Shown here piece after piece: positions 36,151 through 43,985 of a stretch of 64,000 nt of DNA (positions are counted from its first letter, which is position 1; each line of letters starts with the position of its first letter). The position numbers and the translations under genes are program-made. Origin of the DNA: Thermoflavifilum thermophilum (GTDB lineage Bacteria; Bacteroidota; Bacteroidia; Chitinophagales; Chitinophagaceae); contig NZ_FPCJ01000001.1 in assembly GCF_900116565.1 (NCBI RefSeq), forward strand, positions 310,001 through 374,000, written 5' to 3'. The notes below the pieces were generated by a model. That model was not told where the DNA came from, searched no databases, and was given only the letters and a program-made list of their open reading frames with translations.

Positions 36151-36852
36151 ATGAGCTGCATAAAACATTTACATGTGCTTTATCTGGCTGCCATGGCCTG
36201 TTTTGTGATGAGCTGTTCTTCTACGCATTATGCTGCAAAACATACACCTATCCGCAAACAGAGCTCATCCACGGCCTCCTTGCAATTTATTGATGATATC
36301 CATGTGTATCCGGAGCAAAGCCGTTCAACAGCCTCTTCAGCTTCGCATCAGGTGGGCGAATATGGTATGCAAAGCTATTCATCTTCTGTTACAACAGCCG
36401 GATTACAAGAAAAATTTGCACGAATCCTGCATGTGACACCTGCCATGATTAGCAACATTGCGCTTTATCGGTTCATTGACACTTGGCTGGGTACACCCTA
36501 CAAATATGGCGGTGATGATGAGCAGGGCATCGATTGTTCAGCGTTCGTGCAAAGGCTTTATGATGAGGTCTATCATATTCACCTTGATCGAACGGCTCTC
36601 GGCCTTTATCGCATCATGGATTTAATCCGGAATCAGGCTGATCTGCGCGAAGGGGATCTGGTGTTTTTTCATACCGGACATGGCAAACACATTAATCATG
36701 TGGGTGTGTATCTGCAAAACCGGTATTTCGTACAGGCTTCCACCAGCAATGGTGTGATCATCAGCAATCTCGATGAACCTTACTGGAAACAACATTATGC
36801 TGCAGGTGGCCGAATCAAAGAAACCAATGCACAGGATATGGCCGGAAGATAA
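36151..36852 (+). CDS. NlpC/P60 (C40) peptidoglycan hydrolase, lipoprotein
   Basis: A 233-residue endopeptidase. The signal peptide ends in the lipobox FVMSC, placing the lipidated Cys at residue 22. A linker of about 80 residues, rich in Ser, Thr and Gln, precedes the C40 domain (about 105-225). The catalytic Cys is in GIDCSAFVQRLYDE, the His in KHINHVGVYLQ, and the third polar residue follows in FVQASTSNGV. TWLGTPYKYGGDDEQ is the standard entry motif. It should cut the D-gamma-Glu-diaminopimelate link of stem peptides. It sits alone and converges on the GT2 gene with 7 bp between stops. Confidence 0.92.
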   Translation: MSCIKHLHVLYLAAMACFVMSCSSTHYAAKHTPIRKQSSSTASLQFIDDIHVYPEQSRSTASSASHQVGEYGMQSYSSSVTTAGLQEKFARILHVTPAMISNIALYRFIDTWLGTPYKYGGDDEQGIDCSAFVQRLYDEVYHIHLDRTALGLYRIMDLIRNQADLREGDLVFFHTGHGKHINHVGVYLQNRYFVQASTSNGVIISNLDEPYWKQHYAAGGRIKETNAQDMAGR

Positions 36853-36859
36853 AAGCTGG

Positions 36860-37618
36860 TTAATATCTTCTGCCTGAAAACAAATAACGCAGGACGATCA
36901 GCAGATGATGAAAAAAATTGGGTAATACACCATAATGTTTCTGCAAAATCAGATATCGTTCTTTCCAGGCTTTGCGCTGGCGTTGCTTGGATAAGCCACC
37001 TGTACGAAAACAGCTGATGACGATACGGGTATGACAAACCGTCTGACATCGCTTTAAGCAAACAATCATCCAATCAATATCTGCACACACATGATACCTG
37101 ATATCAAAATATGGCGCCAGTTCACGACGCACAATAAAGGACTGGTGCGACACCGTCATGCCATATTTTAAACTTTTCCAGTTAAGCTTCTCCGGCAGCC
37201 GGTGAGGTGTAACAGCTGAACGCAAACCTACCGGATTGCCCATGACATCTACAAACATGGTTTCGCCATAATAGGCATCTGCCTGGCTGCAAAATGTAAA
37301 GACTTGTTCAATCGTGTTGTTTGCATACAAATAATCATCTGCATTCAGAAACATTACATAATCGCCCGTAGCGAGCCGCAGGCCTTTGTTCATGGCATCA
37401 TACAAACCTTTGTCTGTTTCAGAAATCCATCTGGAAATCCGATCAGCATATTTGTGAATAATAGAAATAGTTTCATCGGTTGAGCCGCCATCCACAATAA
37501 TGTATTCAATATGGGGATAAGTTTGTGTGATTACACTTTGAATGGTGCGTTCAATAGATTTACCGGCCTGATAACATACTGTAATGATGGATAATTTAGG
37601 TAAATGCGCATTTTCCAT
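36860..37618 (-). CDS. Family 2 glycosyltransferase (WcaA-like)
   Basis: A 252-residue GT-A enzyme. The start is taken at 37618 (MENAHLPKLSIITVCY); upstream codons lie in a region with a TATCTTTA -7-like element (37644-37651). LSIITVCYQAGKSIERTIQS, YIIVDGGSTDET (about residues 47-58) and MFLNADDYLY (about 98-107) are the nucleotide-sugar and metal motifs. It lacks transmembrane helices and so acts on the cytosolic face. Colanic-acid and O-antigen glycosyltransferases have the same wording. The acceptor is unknown and no polysaccharide cluster is nearby. It lies downstream of mqnA on the same strand. Confidence 0.9.
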   Translation of the reverse strand: MENAHLPKLSIITVCYQAGKSIERTIQSVITQTYPHIEYIIVDGGSTDETISIIHKYADRISRWISETDKGLYDAMNKGLRLATGDYVMFLNADDYLYANNTIEQVFTFCSQADAYYGETMFVDVMGNPVGLRSAVTPHRLPEKLNWKSLKYGMTVSHQSFIVRRELAPYFDIRYHVCADIDWMIVCLKRCQTVCHTRIVISCFRTGGLSKQRQRKAWKERYLILQKHYGVLPNFFHHLLIVLRYLFSGRRY

Positions 37619-37701
37619 ATGCCGGAAGATGAAAAGATTTTGGTAAAGATAGTCTGATTCACGTAACCTACCCTTGTGTTCAAAAGCAAAACAAAAATCA
37701 A

Positions 37702-38526
37702 TCACACAGAAACAGTACCGATAAGAAAATGTACCGGTGTGGTTGAATGAATTTCATGCAGAAAACGAAGCATGCCTTTTCGCTTTTCATCCGTAAGGGA
37801 ATAGCTGATGTGCTGCGTGAAATAGGTTTTTACATCAAAATCAGGAAATGAATGTGCAGCTATCACTGCATCCAGATGGCCAGGTTGCAGGCCCAGAGAG
37901 GTGGCCTCATCAAATGCCCGAATGAATGCTTCGGGAAGAGGCTTGTTGGCAACCCAGGCTGCAAATACAAAGGGCAGACCGGAATATTCAATCCAGACCT
38001 GAGCCAGATCGTATATGTAGGCATGACGATGCCGCAGTTTCAATGCCCGATCGCCTATCACAACGGCAGCCGTTTGGCCCTGAATCTGGTCTTCAAAGCC
38101 CGGCTCTGCTGGAATCAACGCAGGATTCAAATGCCAGTATCGCTCCAGCAACAGCCTTGCAAGCCTCACCGAACTTCGGCTTTGATAATCCAAATAAAGC
38201 TGCCTGACTTCCGTAATCGGTACATCTGAAAAAATGCATACAGAGGCCACCGGCCCTTCTGCACCTATGCAATAGTTGGAAATCACATAAGCATTGGGTA
38301 ATTCTGGAATAATGGCCACAGGAATGAGGCCTATATCAATTTCATCGTGAATCAATTGTTGTGCAATTCGGGCAGGATAATCTTCGATGAGCACCATTTG
38401 CTTGCGTACGGGATGAGAACGAAATCCATACACCAGCGGACGTGTATTCAAATAACTCACTCCGGCCACACGCCAAATATGGTTGCCATCTTCGGCCCTA
38501 TCGATCTGTGTTTTTGATTGCTCCAT
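37702..38526 (-). CDS. mqnA: Chorismate dehydratase (futalosine menaquinone pathway)
   Basis: A 274-residue enzyme with the periplasmic-binding-protein fold. WRVAGVSYLNTRPLVYGFRS at the N-terminus, IDIGLIPVA, YCIGAEGPVASVCIFSD and SRSSVRLARLLLERY are typical of MqnA, which dehydrates chorismate to 3-enolpyruvylbenzoate. The start is placed at ATG 38526, since the longer frame begins with a TTG that belongs to the -7 promoter element. Its presence implies menaquinone synthesis by the futalosine route; no other mqn gene is in the window. MqnD shares the fold, but the N-terminal NTRPL motif fits MqnA. Confidence 0.88.
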   Translation of the reverse strand: MEQSKTQIDRAEDGNHIWRVAGVSYLNTRPLVYGFRSHPVRKQMVLIEDYPARIAQQLIHDEIDIGLIPVAIIPELPNAYVISNYCIGAEGPVASVCIFSDVPITEVRQLYLDYQSRSSVRLARLLLERYWHLNPALIPAEPGFEDQIQGQTAAVVIGDRALKLRHRHAYIYDLAQVWIEYSGLPFVFAAWVANKPLPEAFIRAFDEATSLGLQPGHLDAVIAAHSFPDFDVKTYFTQHISYSLTDEKRKGMLRFLHEIHSTTPVHFLIGTVSV

Positions 38527-38550
38527 AGCTAAACATTCATTCCGCGCCTG

Positions 38551-38558
38551 CAAATTTA
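38551..38558 (-). promoter_or_regulatory. -7 promoter element (TAAATTTG) of mqnA
   Basis: Exact TAnnTTTG on the minus strand, 24 bases before the ATG at 38526. Confidence 0.55.
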
Positions 38559-38904
38559 GCCAACTGCGCCTTACCCGGCCTGTTCTTTTCCGGGTATATG
38601 CTTTTTGACGGAAAACTGATAAATAACTTCAAGATGATAGTGCTGTGAATTGTTTTACCGGATGCATGTGCTGAACCTCATGCATTGCATGAACCCGTTT
38701 ATGTGGATAGGTATCGCCATAGGCTCAGGTTTCGCATAGCATATGCCACGCAATAGCATTGTCTGTGCAGGGCTGTTTACGTTTTTCAATTTCCAGTCGC
38801 AAATTAATAGGGCGGATGAGCTTGCTTAATAAGCTGGGTCGAAGCATATCCTACAAATGAAAGGAAAATTAGGGGATTTACAGAAATATTTGATGAATCG
38901 CGCG
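38559..38904. other. Gene-free stretch between mqnA and purB
   Basis: About 345 bp without a supported ORF between two divergent genes. I see a 15-bp palindrome at 38678-38692 (TCATGCA-T-TGCATGA) and an imperfect GCTTGCTTAATAAGC repeat further right, but no tRNA, terminator or clear second promoter. Confidence 0.5.
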
Positions 38905-38912
38905 TAATTTTG
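38905..38912 (+). promoter_or_regulatory. -7 promoter element (TAATTTTG) of purB, leaderless
   Basis: Exact TAnnTTTG ending six bases before the ATG at 38919, so transcription should start at or next to the start codon. The TTG at 38910 inside it is not a plausible start. Confidence 0.55.
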
Positions 38913-38918
38913 GCCGCC

Positions 38919-40262
38919 ATGGAGGAAATGCTTTCACCGCTTACGGCCATCTCACCCATCGACGGCCGATATTACCGGGAAGTTCGCATCCTGGGTGAAT
39001 ATTTTTCAGAATACGCCTTGATACGCTACCGGGTTCAGGTAGAAGTACTGTATTTTCTGGCTCTGGCCGATGCGGGCATATTCGATCTTCCGGAAACGGC
39101 CAGGCCTGCTTTATTAGCCTTGTTTGAACAGTTTGGTGAAGCCGATGCCCAAGAGGTGAAACTCATCGAACAAACCACCCGGCACGATGTAAAAGCCGTA
39201 GAATATTTTGTCAAACAACGACTTGACAGGCTGGGGCTCTCGGCCTACCGCGAATGGGTACATTTTGCCCTGACCTCACAGGATATCAACAATACGGCTA
39301 TACCGTTGCTCTGGAAAAAAGCTATCGAAGAGCAATACTGGCCTGCCTTGCATGAGCTGGTGGATGCACTGGAACAACGAGCCGAACAGTGGGCCGATGT
39401 ACCGATGCTGGCCCGTACACACGGACAGCCCGCATCGCCCACCCGCCTGGGTAAGGAAATTCGGGTTTTCATCGAACGATTGCGCGGACAGATGCATTTA
39501 CTGCAGGCCATTCCCTTCACGGCCAAATTCGGCGGCGCCACCGGCAATTTCAACGCTCATCATGTGGCTTTTCCCGATATCAACTGGGAAGACTTCGCCG
39601 ATCGCTTCGTGGACGACACCCTGGGGCTGACCCGCATCCGCTATACCACCCAAATCGAGCCTTACGACCACCTGGCAGCCCAATGCGACGCCCTGCGCCG
39701 CATCAACAACATCCTGGTTGATTTTTGTCGCGACATCTGGCTCTACATCGCGTTCGATTATTTCCATCAACAGGTAAACGCCGGAGAAGTGGGCTCTTCC
39801 GCTATGCCCCACAAAGTGAATCCTATTGACTTTGAAAATGCCGAAGGCAACCTGGGCTGGGCCAATGCCGGCTGGGATCATCTGGCCAACAAGCTGCCCA
39901 TCTCCCGCCTGCAGCGCGACCTGACCGACTCTACCGTGTTGCGCAACTTAGGCGTGCCCTTCGCACATACCCTGCTGGCCTTTTCTTCCTTACAAAAAGG
40001 ATGGGCCCGCCTGCAACTGCATGCCGAAAAAATCCACGAGGATCTGGAAAATAACTGGGTAGTGGTGGCCGAAGCCATCCAGACGCTGCTGCGCAAGGCC
40101 GGATATCCGGAACCCTATGAACAGCTCAAAGCTCTCACGCGCGGACAAAAGCTCAATCAACAAGCCATCCATCAATTCATTGATCAGCTGCAGATTCCCG
40201 CATCATTGAAAAACCAGATGAAACAAATCACACCCTGGAATTACGTGGGTATCATAAAATGA
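38919..40262 (+). CDS. purB: Adenylosuccinate lyase
   Basis: A 447-residue enzyme of purine synthesis that acts twice, on SAICAR and on adenylosuccinate. The N-terminal SPIDGRYYREVRILGEYFSE matches the E. coli type. TRHDVKAVEYF (about residues 85-95), ARTHGQPASPTRLGKE (about 162-177) and GEVGSSAMPHKVNPIDFEN (about 288-306) hold the catalytic His and Ser and the superfamily signature. The start is 38919, as the upstream TTG lies within the promoter. It converges on yraN with a 7-bp gap. Confidence 0.95.
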   Translation: MEEMLSPLTAISPIDGRYYREVRILGEYFSEYALIRYRVQVEVLYFLALADAGIFDLPETARPALLALFEQFGEADAQEVKLIEQTTRHDVKAVEYFVKQRLDRLGLSAYREWVHFALTSQDINNTAIPLLWKKAIEEQYWPALHELVDALEQRAEQWADVPMLARTHGQPASPTRLGKEIRVFIERLRGQMHLLQAIPFTAKFGGATGNFNAHHVAFPDINWEDFADRFVDDTLGLTRIRYTTQIEPYDHLAAQCDALRRINNILVDFCRDIWLYIAFDYFHQQVNAGEVGSSAMPHKVNPIDFENAEGNLGWANAGWDHLANKLPISRLQRDLTDSTVLRNLGVPFAHTLLAFSSLQKGWARLQLHAEKIHEDLENNWVVVAEAIQTLLRKAGYPEPYEQLKALTRGQKLNQQAIHQFIDQLQIPASLKNQMKQITPWNYVGIIK

Positions 40263-40269
40263 ACATGCT

Positions 40270-40626
40270 TCACTGCAAAGCATCGGGAATATGATGTACA
40301 TGCGGCTGTTGCCTGGCATCGAATACAATGGCAATCACATCAAAACGCACTTCCCCTTCAAACGGATTTTCTTCAAGATAATGCTGGGCCGCCGTTAATA
40401 AATCGGCCTCCTTTTTCGCATGGATGGCGTATTCCGGCCATCCGCCCCGATATCCCCTGCGGGTTTTAACTTCCACAAATACCAGCAATTTATCTTTGCG
40501 GGCAATGATATCAATTTCCCGATGCTCATCCCGCCAATTTTGATGCAAAATTTCAAAACCCAGCTTTTCCAGGTATTGCCGGGCCAGCATTTCCCCTTCT
40601 TTGCCGGTTTGATGATGTACAGCCAA
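40270..40626 (-). CDS. YraN/UPF0102 nuclease-fold protein
   Basis: A 118-residue protein of the UPF0102 family with a restriction-endonuclease-like core. GKEGEMLARQYLEKLGFEIL opens the family, and the nuclease motif is split as REIDIIARKDKLLVFVEVKT, carrying the Asp and the ExK pair. RFDVIAIVFD is the final strand. Activity in cells is unproven; homologues are often near rnhB. Here the neighbours are purB and manA. It is divergent from manA with 67 bp between starts. Confidence 0.92.
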   Translation of the reverse strand: MAVHHQTGKEGEMLARQYLEKLGFEILHQNWRDEHREIDIIARKDKLLVFVEVKTRRGYRGGWPEYAIHAKKEADLLTAAQHYLEENPFEGEVRFDVIAIVFDARQQPHVHHIPDALQ

Positions 40627-40643
40627 AGGAATCGTTTAATAAA

Positions 40644-40676
40644 TTTCAGGCTATCGCAATAATAACTTTATTTTTG
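40644..40676 (+). promoter_or_regulatory. Promoter of manA
   Basis: TTTC at 40644-40647 and TATTTTTG at 40669-40676 are 21 bp apart; the leader to the ATG at 40694 would be about 10 nt. Confidence 0.55.
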
Positions 40677-40693
40677 AACGCATCTGTTAGATC

Positions 40694-41929
40694 ATGAATA
40701 AAAAGTTATACCTGTTAACCGGAAAAATCCAGCATTACGACTGGGGTGGATATGAATTCATTCCAAGGCTGCTGCAGATTGAAAATCCCCAGCATAAGCC
40801 CTATGCGGAATACTGGCTGGGGGCTCACCCCGCAGCTTCAGCCGAAATACTGGATCAGGATAAACAGTATTCACTTCATGCATACATCCAAAAATATCCC
40901 TTTGATACGCTTGGACCAACCGTGTATGAGACATTTGGACAGTTGCCTTATTTGCTGAAAGTCCTGGATGTACGGCATATGTTATCAATACAGGTGCATC
41001 CTACCAAAGAGGCTGCCATAGCCGGTTTTGAAAAAGAAGAACAACAAGGCATTCCTTTGCATGCCCCTCACCGTAATTTTAAAGACCGCAACCACAAACC
41101 CGAATTGATGGTAGCACTCAGCGATTTCTGGCTATTGCACGGTTTCAGACCTGAAGCCGATTTGCTGGCTACACTGGAGCGGGTACCGGAATTGCTTCCA
41201 TTGGTCAAACGGTTTCAACAGGCAGGATATCAGGGCCTCTACGAAGAAGTGATGCTGATGGAGGCTGCCCGTGCTGATGCCATGCTGTGGCCGATAGTGA
41301 AAGAAGCTACCCGCAGGCTGGAATCAGATCAATGGCCTGACGCGGTGAGTGATCCGGCATACTGGGTTGCCCAGGCTGTAAGGCAACATCCGCCAGGTAA
41401 ACATCTGGACAAGGGTTTATTTTCATTTTACCTGATGAACATCGTACATCTGCGTCCCGGTGAAGCTATCTTTCAAGGGCCGGGCGTGTTACATGCGTAT
41501 CTGCGCGGACAGAATGTAGAAATCATGGCCAACTCCGATAATGTGCTTCGGGGTGGCCTTACCCATAAACATGTGGATGTGGCAGAACTGCTGCGTCATG
41601 TGCTGGCTGCACCTGTTCACCCCCACATCATCCAACCCACACATATTCCACATGCTGCAGCGGAAGCAGTATATCACACTCCTGTCCCTGATTTCCAGCT
41701 CAGCCACATTAGTTTACCTCCCGGACAGCATTTTTCAGTCACCGCCCGTACGACCGAAATTCTGTTGCTGCTCGACGGCCACCTGATCGTCCAGAATTCA
41801 GACGAGCTGCTGCTGACAGCCGGCCAAAGTGTGGTGTTGTTTTACGGTGAACAAATTGAATGCATCGCTCAGGGTGAGAAGCCGGCTATGATTTTCAGGG
41901 CAACCGTTCCGCCTGAAAACAGGAATTAA
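40694..41929 (+). CDS. manA: Mannose-6-phosphate isomerase, class I
   Basis: A 411-residue zinc enzyme that interconverts mannose-6-phosphate and fructose-6-phosphate. QHYDWGGYEFIPRLL and YAEYWLGAHPAASAEI open the cupin core. LSIQVHPTKEAA (about residues 97-108) supplies zinc ligands, HKPELMVALSDFWLLHGFRP the Glu ligand, and GPGVLHAYLRGQNVEIMANS the final His and substrate Arg region. It may serve GDP-mannose supply or mannose uptake; no sugar cluster is adjacent. Confidence 0.94.
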   Translation: MNKKLYLLTGKIQHYDWGGYEFIPRLLQIENPQHKPYAEYWLGAHPAASAEILDQDKQYSLHAYIQKYPFDTLGPTVYETFGQLPYLLKVLDVRHMLSIQVHPTKEAAIAGFEKEEQQGIPLHAPHRNFKDRNHKPELMVALSDFWLLHGFRPEADLLATLERVPELLPLVKRFQQAGYQGLYEEVMLMEAARADAMLWPIVKEATRRLESDQWPDAVSDPAYWVAQAVRQHPPGKHLDKGLFSFYLMNIVHLRPGEAIFQGPGVLHAYLRGQNVEIMANSDNVLRGGLTHKHVDVAELLRHVLAAPVHPHIIQPTHIPHAAAEAVYHTPVPDFQLSHISLPPGQHFSVTARTTEILLLLDGHLIVQNSDELLLTAGQSVVLFYGEQIECIAQGEKPAMIFRATVPPENRN

Positions 41930-41944
41930 ATCCTGGCAAAGCGA

Positions 41945-42622
41945 TCAGGAATGCGTTTTGAGCTTATCCTTAAAAACTTTTTCAAATTTTTCCAGCTTGG
42001 GCCTGATCACAAACTGGCAATAAGGCTGATCGGGATGACGATTGTAATAATCCCGATGATAATCTTCGGCCGGATAAAAAACAGTAAAGGGTTCAATGGT
42101 GGTGACAATGGGTTTATCCCAGGCACCGGAGGCATCCAGGCGTTTTTTGTATTCTTCTGCCAACCTGCGCTGAGTTTCATTGTGATAAAAAATAGCCGAA
42201 CGATATTGCGTACCAATATCATTGCCTTGTCGGTTGAGCTGAGTAGGATCATGGCTGTACCAGAAAGCTTTCAGTAATTCCTCATAACTGATTTTTTCCG
42301 GATCGTAAATGATGTTGCACGCTTCGGCATGGCCAGTAGTACCACTGCATACCATTTCATAAGTAGGATTGGGTACATGACCACCCGTGTAACCCGGAAT
42401 GACTTCCACTACTCCTTCCAGTTGTTGAAAAAAAGCTTCTGTGCACCAGAAGCAGCCTTCTGCAAAGGTGGCCGTGTCGAGTTGTTTGTGTGATGATGCT
42501 GCCATAGAATAGATTTTTTTCGTGTTTGGCTGCCGCGCATCGTTTTGTCCGCATGAAACCAAGCTGTGCAGACTGAAAAATACGATCCAAAGCAGATGAA
42601 CAGGTTTAAAACAGCTTTTCAT
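41945..42622 (-). CDS. msrA: Peptide-methionine (S)-S-oxide reductase, lipoprotein form
   Basis: A 225-residue repair enzyme. The catalytic motif AEGCFWCTEAFF (about residues 54-65) has the nucleophilic Cys, and GYTGGHVPNPTYEMVCSGTTGHAEA and RQGNDIGTQYRSAIFYHN are MsrA standards. The N-terminus is a lipoprotein signal ending in LVSCG, so the enzyme should sit on the periplasmic side, unlike cytosolic E. coli MsrA. It needs an electron source there; cytosolic TrxA would not reach it directly. The start is the ATG at 42622. It is divergent from the sulfur-transporter pair, with no other msr gene nearby. Confidence 0.93.
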   Translation of the reverse strand: MKSCFKPVHLLWIVFFSLHSLVSCGQNDARQPNTKKIYSMAASSHKQLDTATFAEGCFWCTEAFFQQLEGVVEVIPGYTGGHVPNPTYEMVCSGTTGHAEACNIIYDPEKISYEELLKAFWYSHDPTQLNRQGNDIGTQYRSAIFYHNETQRRLAEEYKKRLDASGAWDKPIVTTIEPFTVFYPAEDYHRDYYNRHPDQPYCQFVIRPKLEKFEKVFKDKLKTHS

Positions 42623-42744
42623 GCCATGCTTTTCAATGTACTCATCAATTTACGTTTTATTACCCGAAAAAGTTCGTCACCCTGTTGTTAAAAATTATTT
42701 CTATTTATGAAAAAGAAAAAATTAACTCCACCGAAAAGATAGAG

Positions 42745-42752
42745 TATTTTTG
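42745..42752 (+). promoter_or_regulatory. -7 promoter element (TATTTTTG), YeeE/YedE pair
   Basis: Exact TAnnTTTG, 18 bases before the ATG at 42771. The TTG at 42750, which opens a longer frame, lies inside it. Confidence 0.55.
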
Positions 42753-42770
42753 TACACAAACACATTGACT

Positions 42771-43331
42771 ATGATACACTGGCTGCAACAACCCTGGCCC
42801 TGGTATGTGGCCGGTCCGCTCATCGGTTTGAGCGTGCCCCTCTTGCTGGTAATGGGCAATAAGCGACTTGGTATTTCATCTTCGCTGCGCCATATTTGTG
42901 CGGCTTGCATGCCCGGCAAAATTCCATTTTTGCAATATAATTGGAAACAACAACGCTGGAACCTGTATTTCGTCCTGGGCATATTAATCGGGGGCTTTCT
43001 GGCGGGGTATGTATTTGCCAATCCGCATCCGGTGGCGGTTTCGCAACATACGCAGGCCATGTTGCAACAATGGCATATCCAACAAGGAGCCGGACTTTTG
43101 CCGGAGCAGTGGTTCAACTGGCATCAGCTGCTAAGCTGGCAGGGGTTGATGCTGACTGTAGTAGGTGGATTCCTGGTAGGCTTCGGCACCCGGTATGCCG
43201 ATGGTTGCACATCCGGCCACGGGATATTTGGTTTATCAACCTTGCAATGGCCTTCACTTGTTGCTCTGATGGCTTTTTTTGCAGGGGGCATTGTAAGTGC
43301 ACACCTGATTTTACCCTTACTGTTCCAATAA
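42771..43331 (+). CDS. YeeE/YedE-family membrane protein, N-terminal-half type
   Basis: A 186-residue inner-membrane protein with about four or five hydrophobic helices. Family marks are GPLIGLSVPLLLVMGNKRLG, the CAACMPG loop and GTRYADGCTSGHGIFGLS, which contains the conserved Cys thought to take part in thiosulfate or sulfur-species transfer in YeeE. The start is ATG 42771. The second half of the transporter is a separate gene 19 bp downstream, so the two should assemble together. The sulfur compound carried is inferred from the family. Confidence 0.87.
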   Translation: MIHWLQQPWPWYVAGPLIGLSVPLLLVMGNKRLGISSSLRHICAACMPGKIPFLQYNWKQQRWNLYFVLGILIGGFLAGYVFANPHPVAVSQHTQAMLQQWHIQQGAGLLPEQWFNWHQLLSWQGLMLTVVGGFLVGFGTRYADGCTSGHGIFGLSTLQWPSLVALMAFFAGGIVSAHLILPLLFQ

Positions 43332-43350
43332 TTTCCTAAAACAATTTCCT

Positions 43351-43824
43351 ATGGCTGAATCTGTTATGACTTCAACCACACACATACAATCAGGCACGTC
43401 CCGGCGAAAAGGACTGCCCGATTGGGTATTCATTTTTCCGGGCATTTATTTTGGATGGGTGCTTACCAAAGGCGAAGCTATTTCATGGTACCGGATTGAA
43501 GAAATGTTTTATTTCCGGAGCTTTCACATGTACGGCATTTTTATGTCGGCCGTGGTTACAGGCGCTATTGGCATCTGGCTGGTTCGCAAATTAGGTATTA
43601 AGGCCTGGAATGGCGAGCCCATCGAAATTCCCAAAAAGCGATTTCACAAGGGCTATGTGCTGGGCGGATTTATTTTTGGCCTGGGCTGGGCGTTGACAGG
43701 CGCATGCCCGGGTCCTTTGTATGCACAGGTGGGAGCGGGCTTCACCGTTGTCATCATCACCATGTTGAGTGCGATTGCTGGCACCTGGGTCTATGCAGCT
43801 ATTCGGGACAAGTTACCTCATTAA
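43351..43824 (+). CDS. YeeE/YedE-family membrane protein, C-terminal-half type
   Basis: A 157-residue partner of the preceding protein with about four helices. GIYFGWVLTKGEAISWYRIEEMFYFRSFHMYG is the typical opening region (positions about 31-62), and GLGWALTGACPGPLYAQVGAG (about 113-133) is the second Cys-containing signature. The first 25 residues are polar and cytosolic. Together the pair corresponds to one full-length YeeE. A tRNA-Cys gene with its own promoter follows within 44 bp. Confidence 0.88.
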   Translation: MAESVMTSTTHIQSGTSRRKGLPDWVFIFPGIYFGWVLTKGEAISWYRIEEMFYFRSFHMYGIFMSAVVTGAIGIWLVRKLGIKAWNGEPIEIPKKRFHKGYVLGGFIFGLGWALTGACPGPLYAQVGAGFTVVIITMLSAIAGTWVYAAIRDKLPH

Positions 43825-43848
43825 AAAAGTAAGTTCCCGATTTTTCAC

Positions 43849-43856
43849 TATGTTTG
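43849..43856 (+). promoter_or_regulatory. -7 promoter element (TATGTTTG) of tRNA-Cys
   Basis: Exact TAnnTTTG, 11 bases before the tRNA 5' end, leaving a 5' leader of about five bases. Confidence 0.55.
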
Positions 43857-43867
43857 CACCCGCAGAC

Positions 43868-43938
43868 GGTCCCGTGGCCGAGTGGCTAGGCAGAGGTCTG
43901 CAAAACCTTATACAGCGGTTCGAATCCGCTCGGGACCT
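43868..43938 (+). tRNA. tRNA-Cys (anticodon GCA)
   Basis: A 71-nt cloverleaf. The acceptor pairs GGTCCCG with CGGGACC, the anticodon arm GAGGT-CTGCAAA-ACCTT gives GCA, and the T-arm is CAGCGGTTCGAATCCGCT. The discriminator is T (U73), an identity element of tRNA-Cys. It is convergent with the AsmA-like gene. Confidence 0.96.
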
Positions 43939-43985
43939 CCAGCAAGCATGTTTCCTGTAAGCTTTCTACCAGATCTCCCGGGTCA

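Noticed and set aside
36835-36858. Similarity of about 16 bp between the NlpC/P60 gene end and the region upstream of the GT2 start (37618-37640)
   Set aside because: Too short and imperfect to call a repeat; likely chance.
41931-41955. Possible terminator between manA and msrA (TCCTG/CAGGA)
   Set aside because: Only a 5-bp stem and no T-run.
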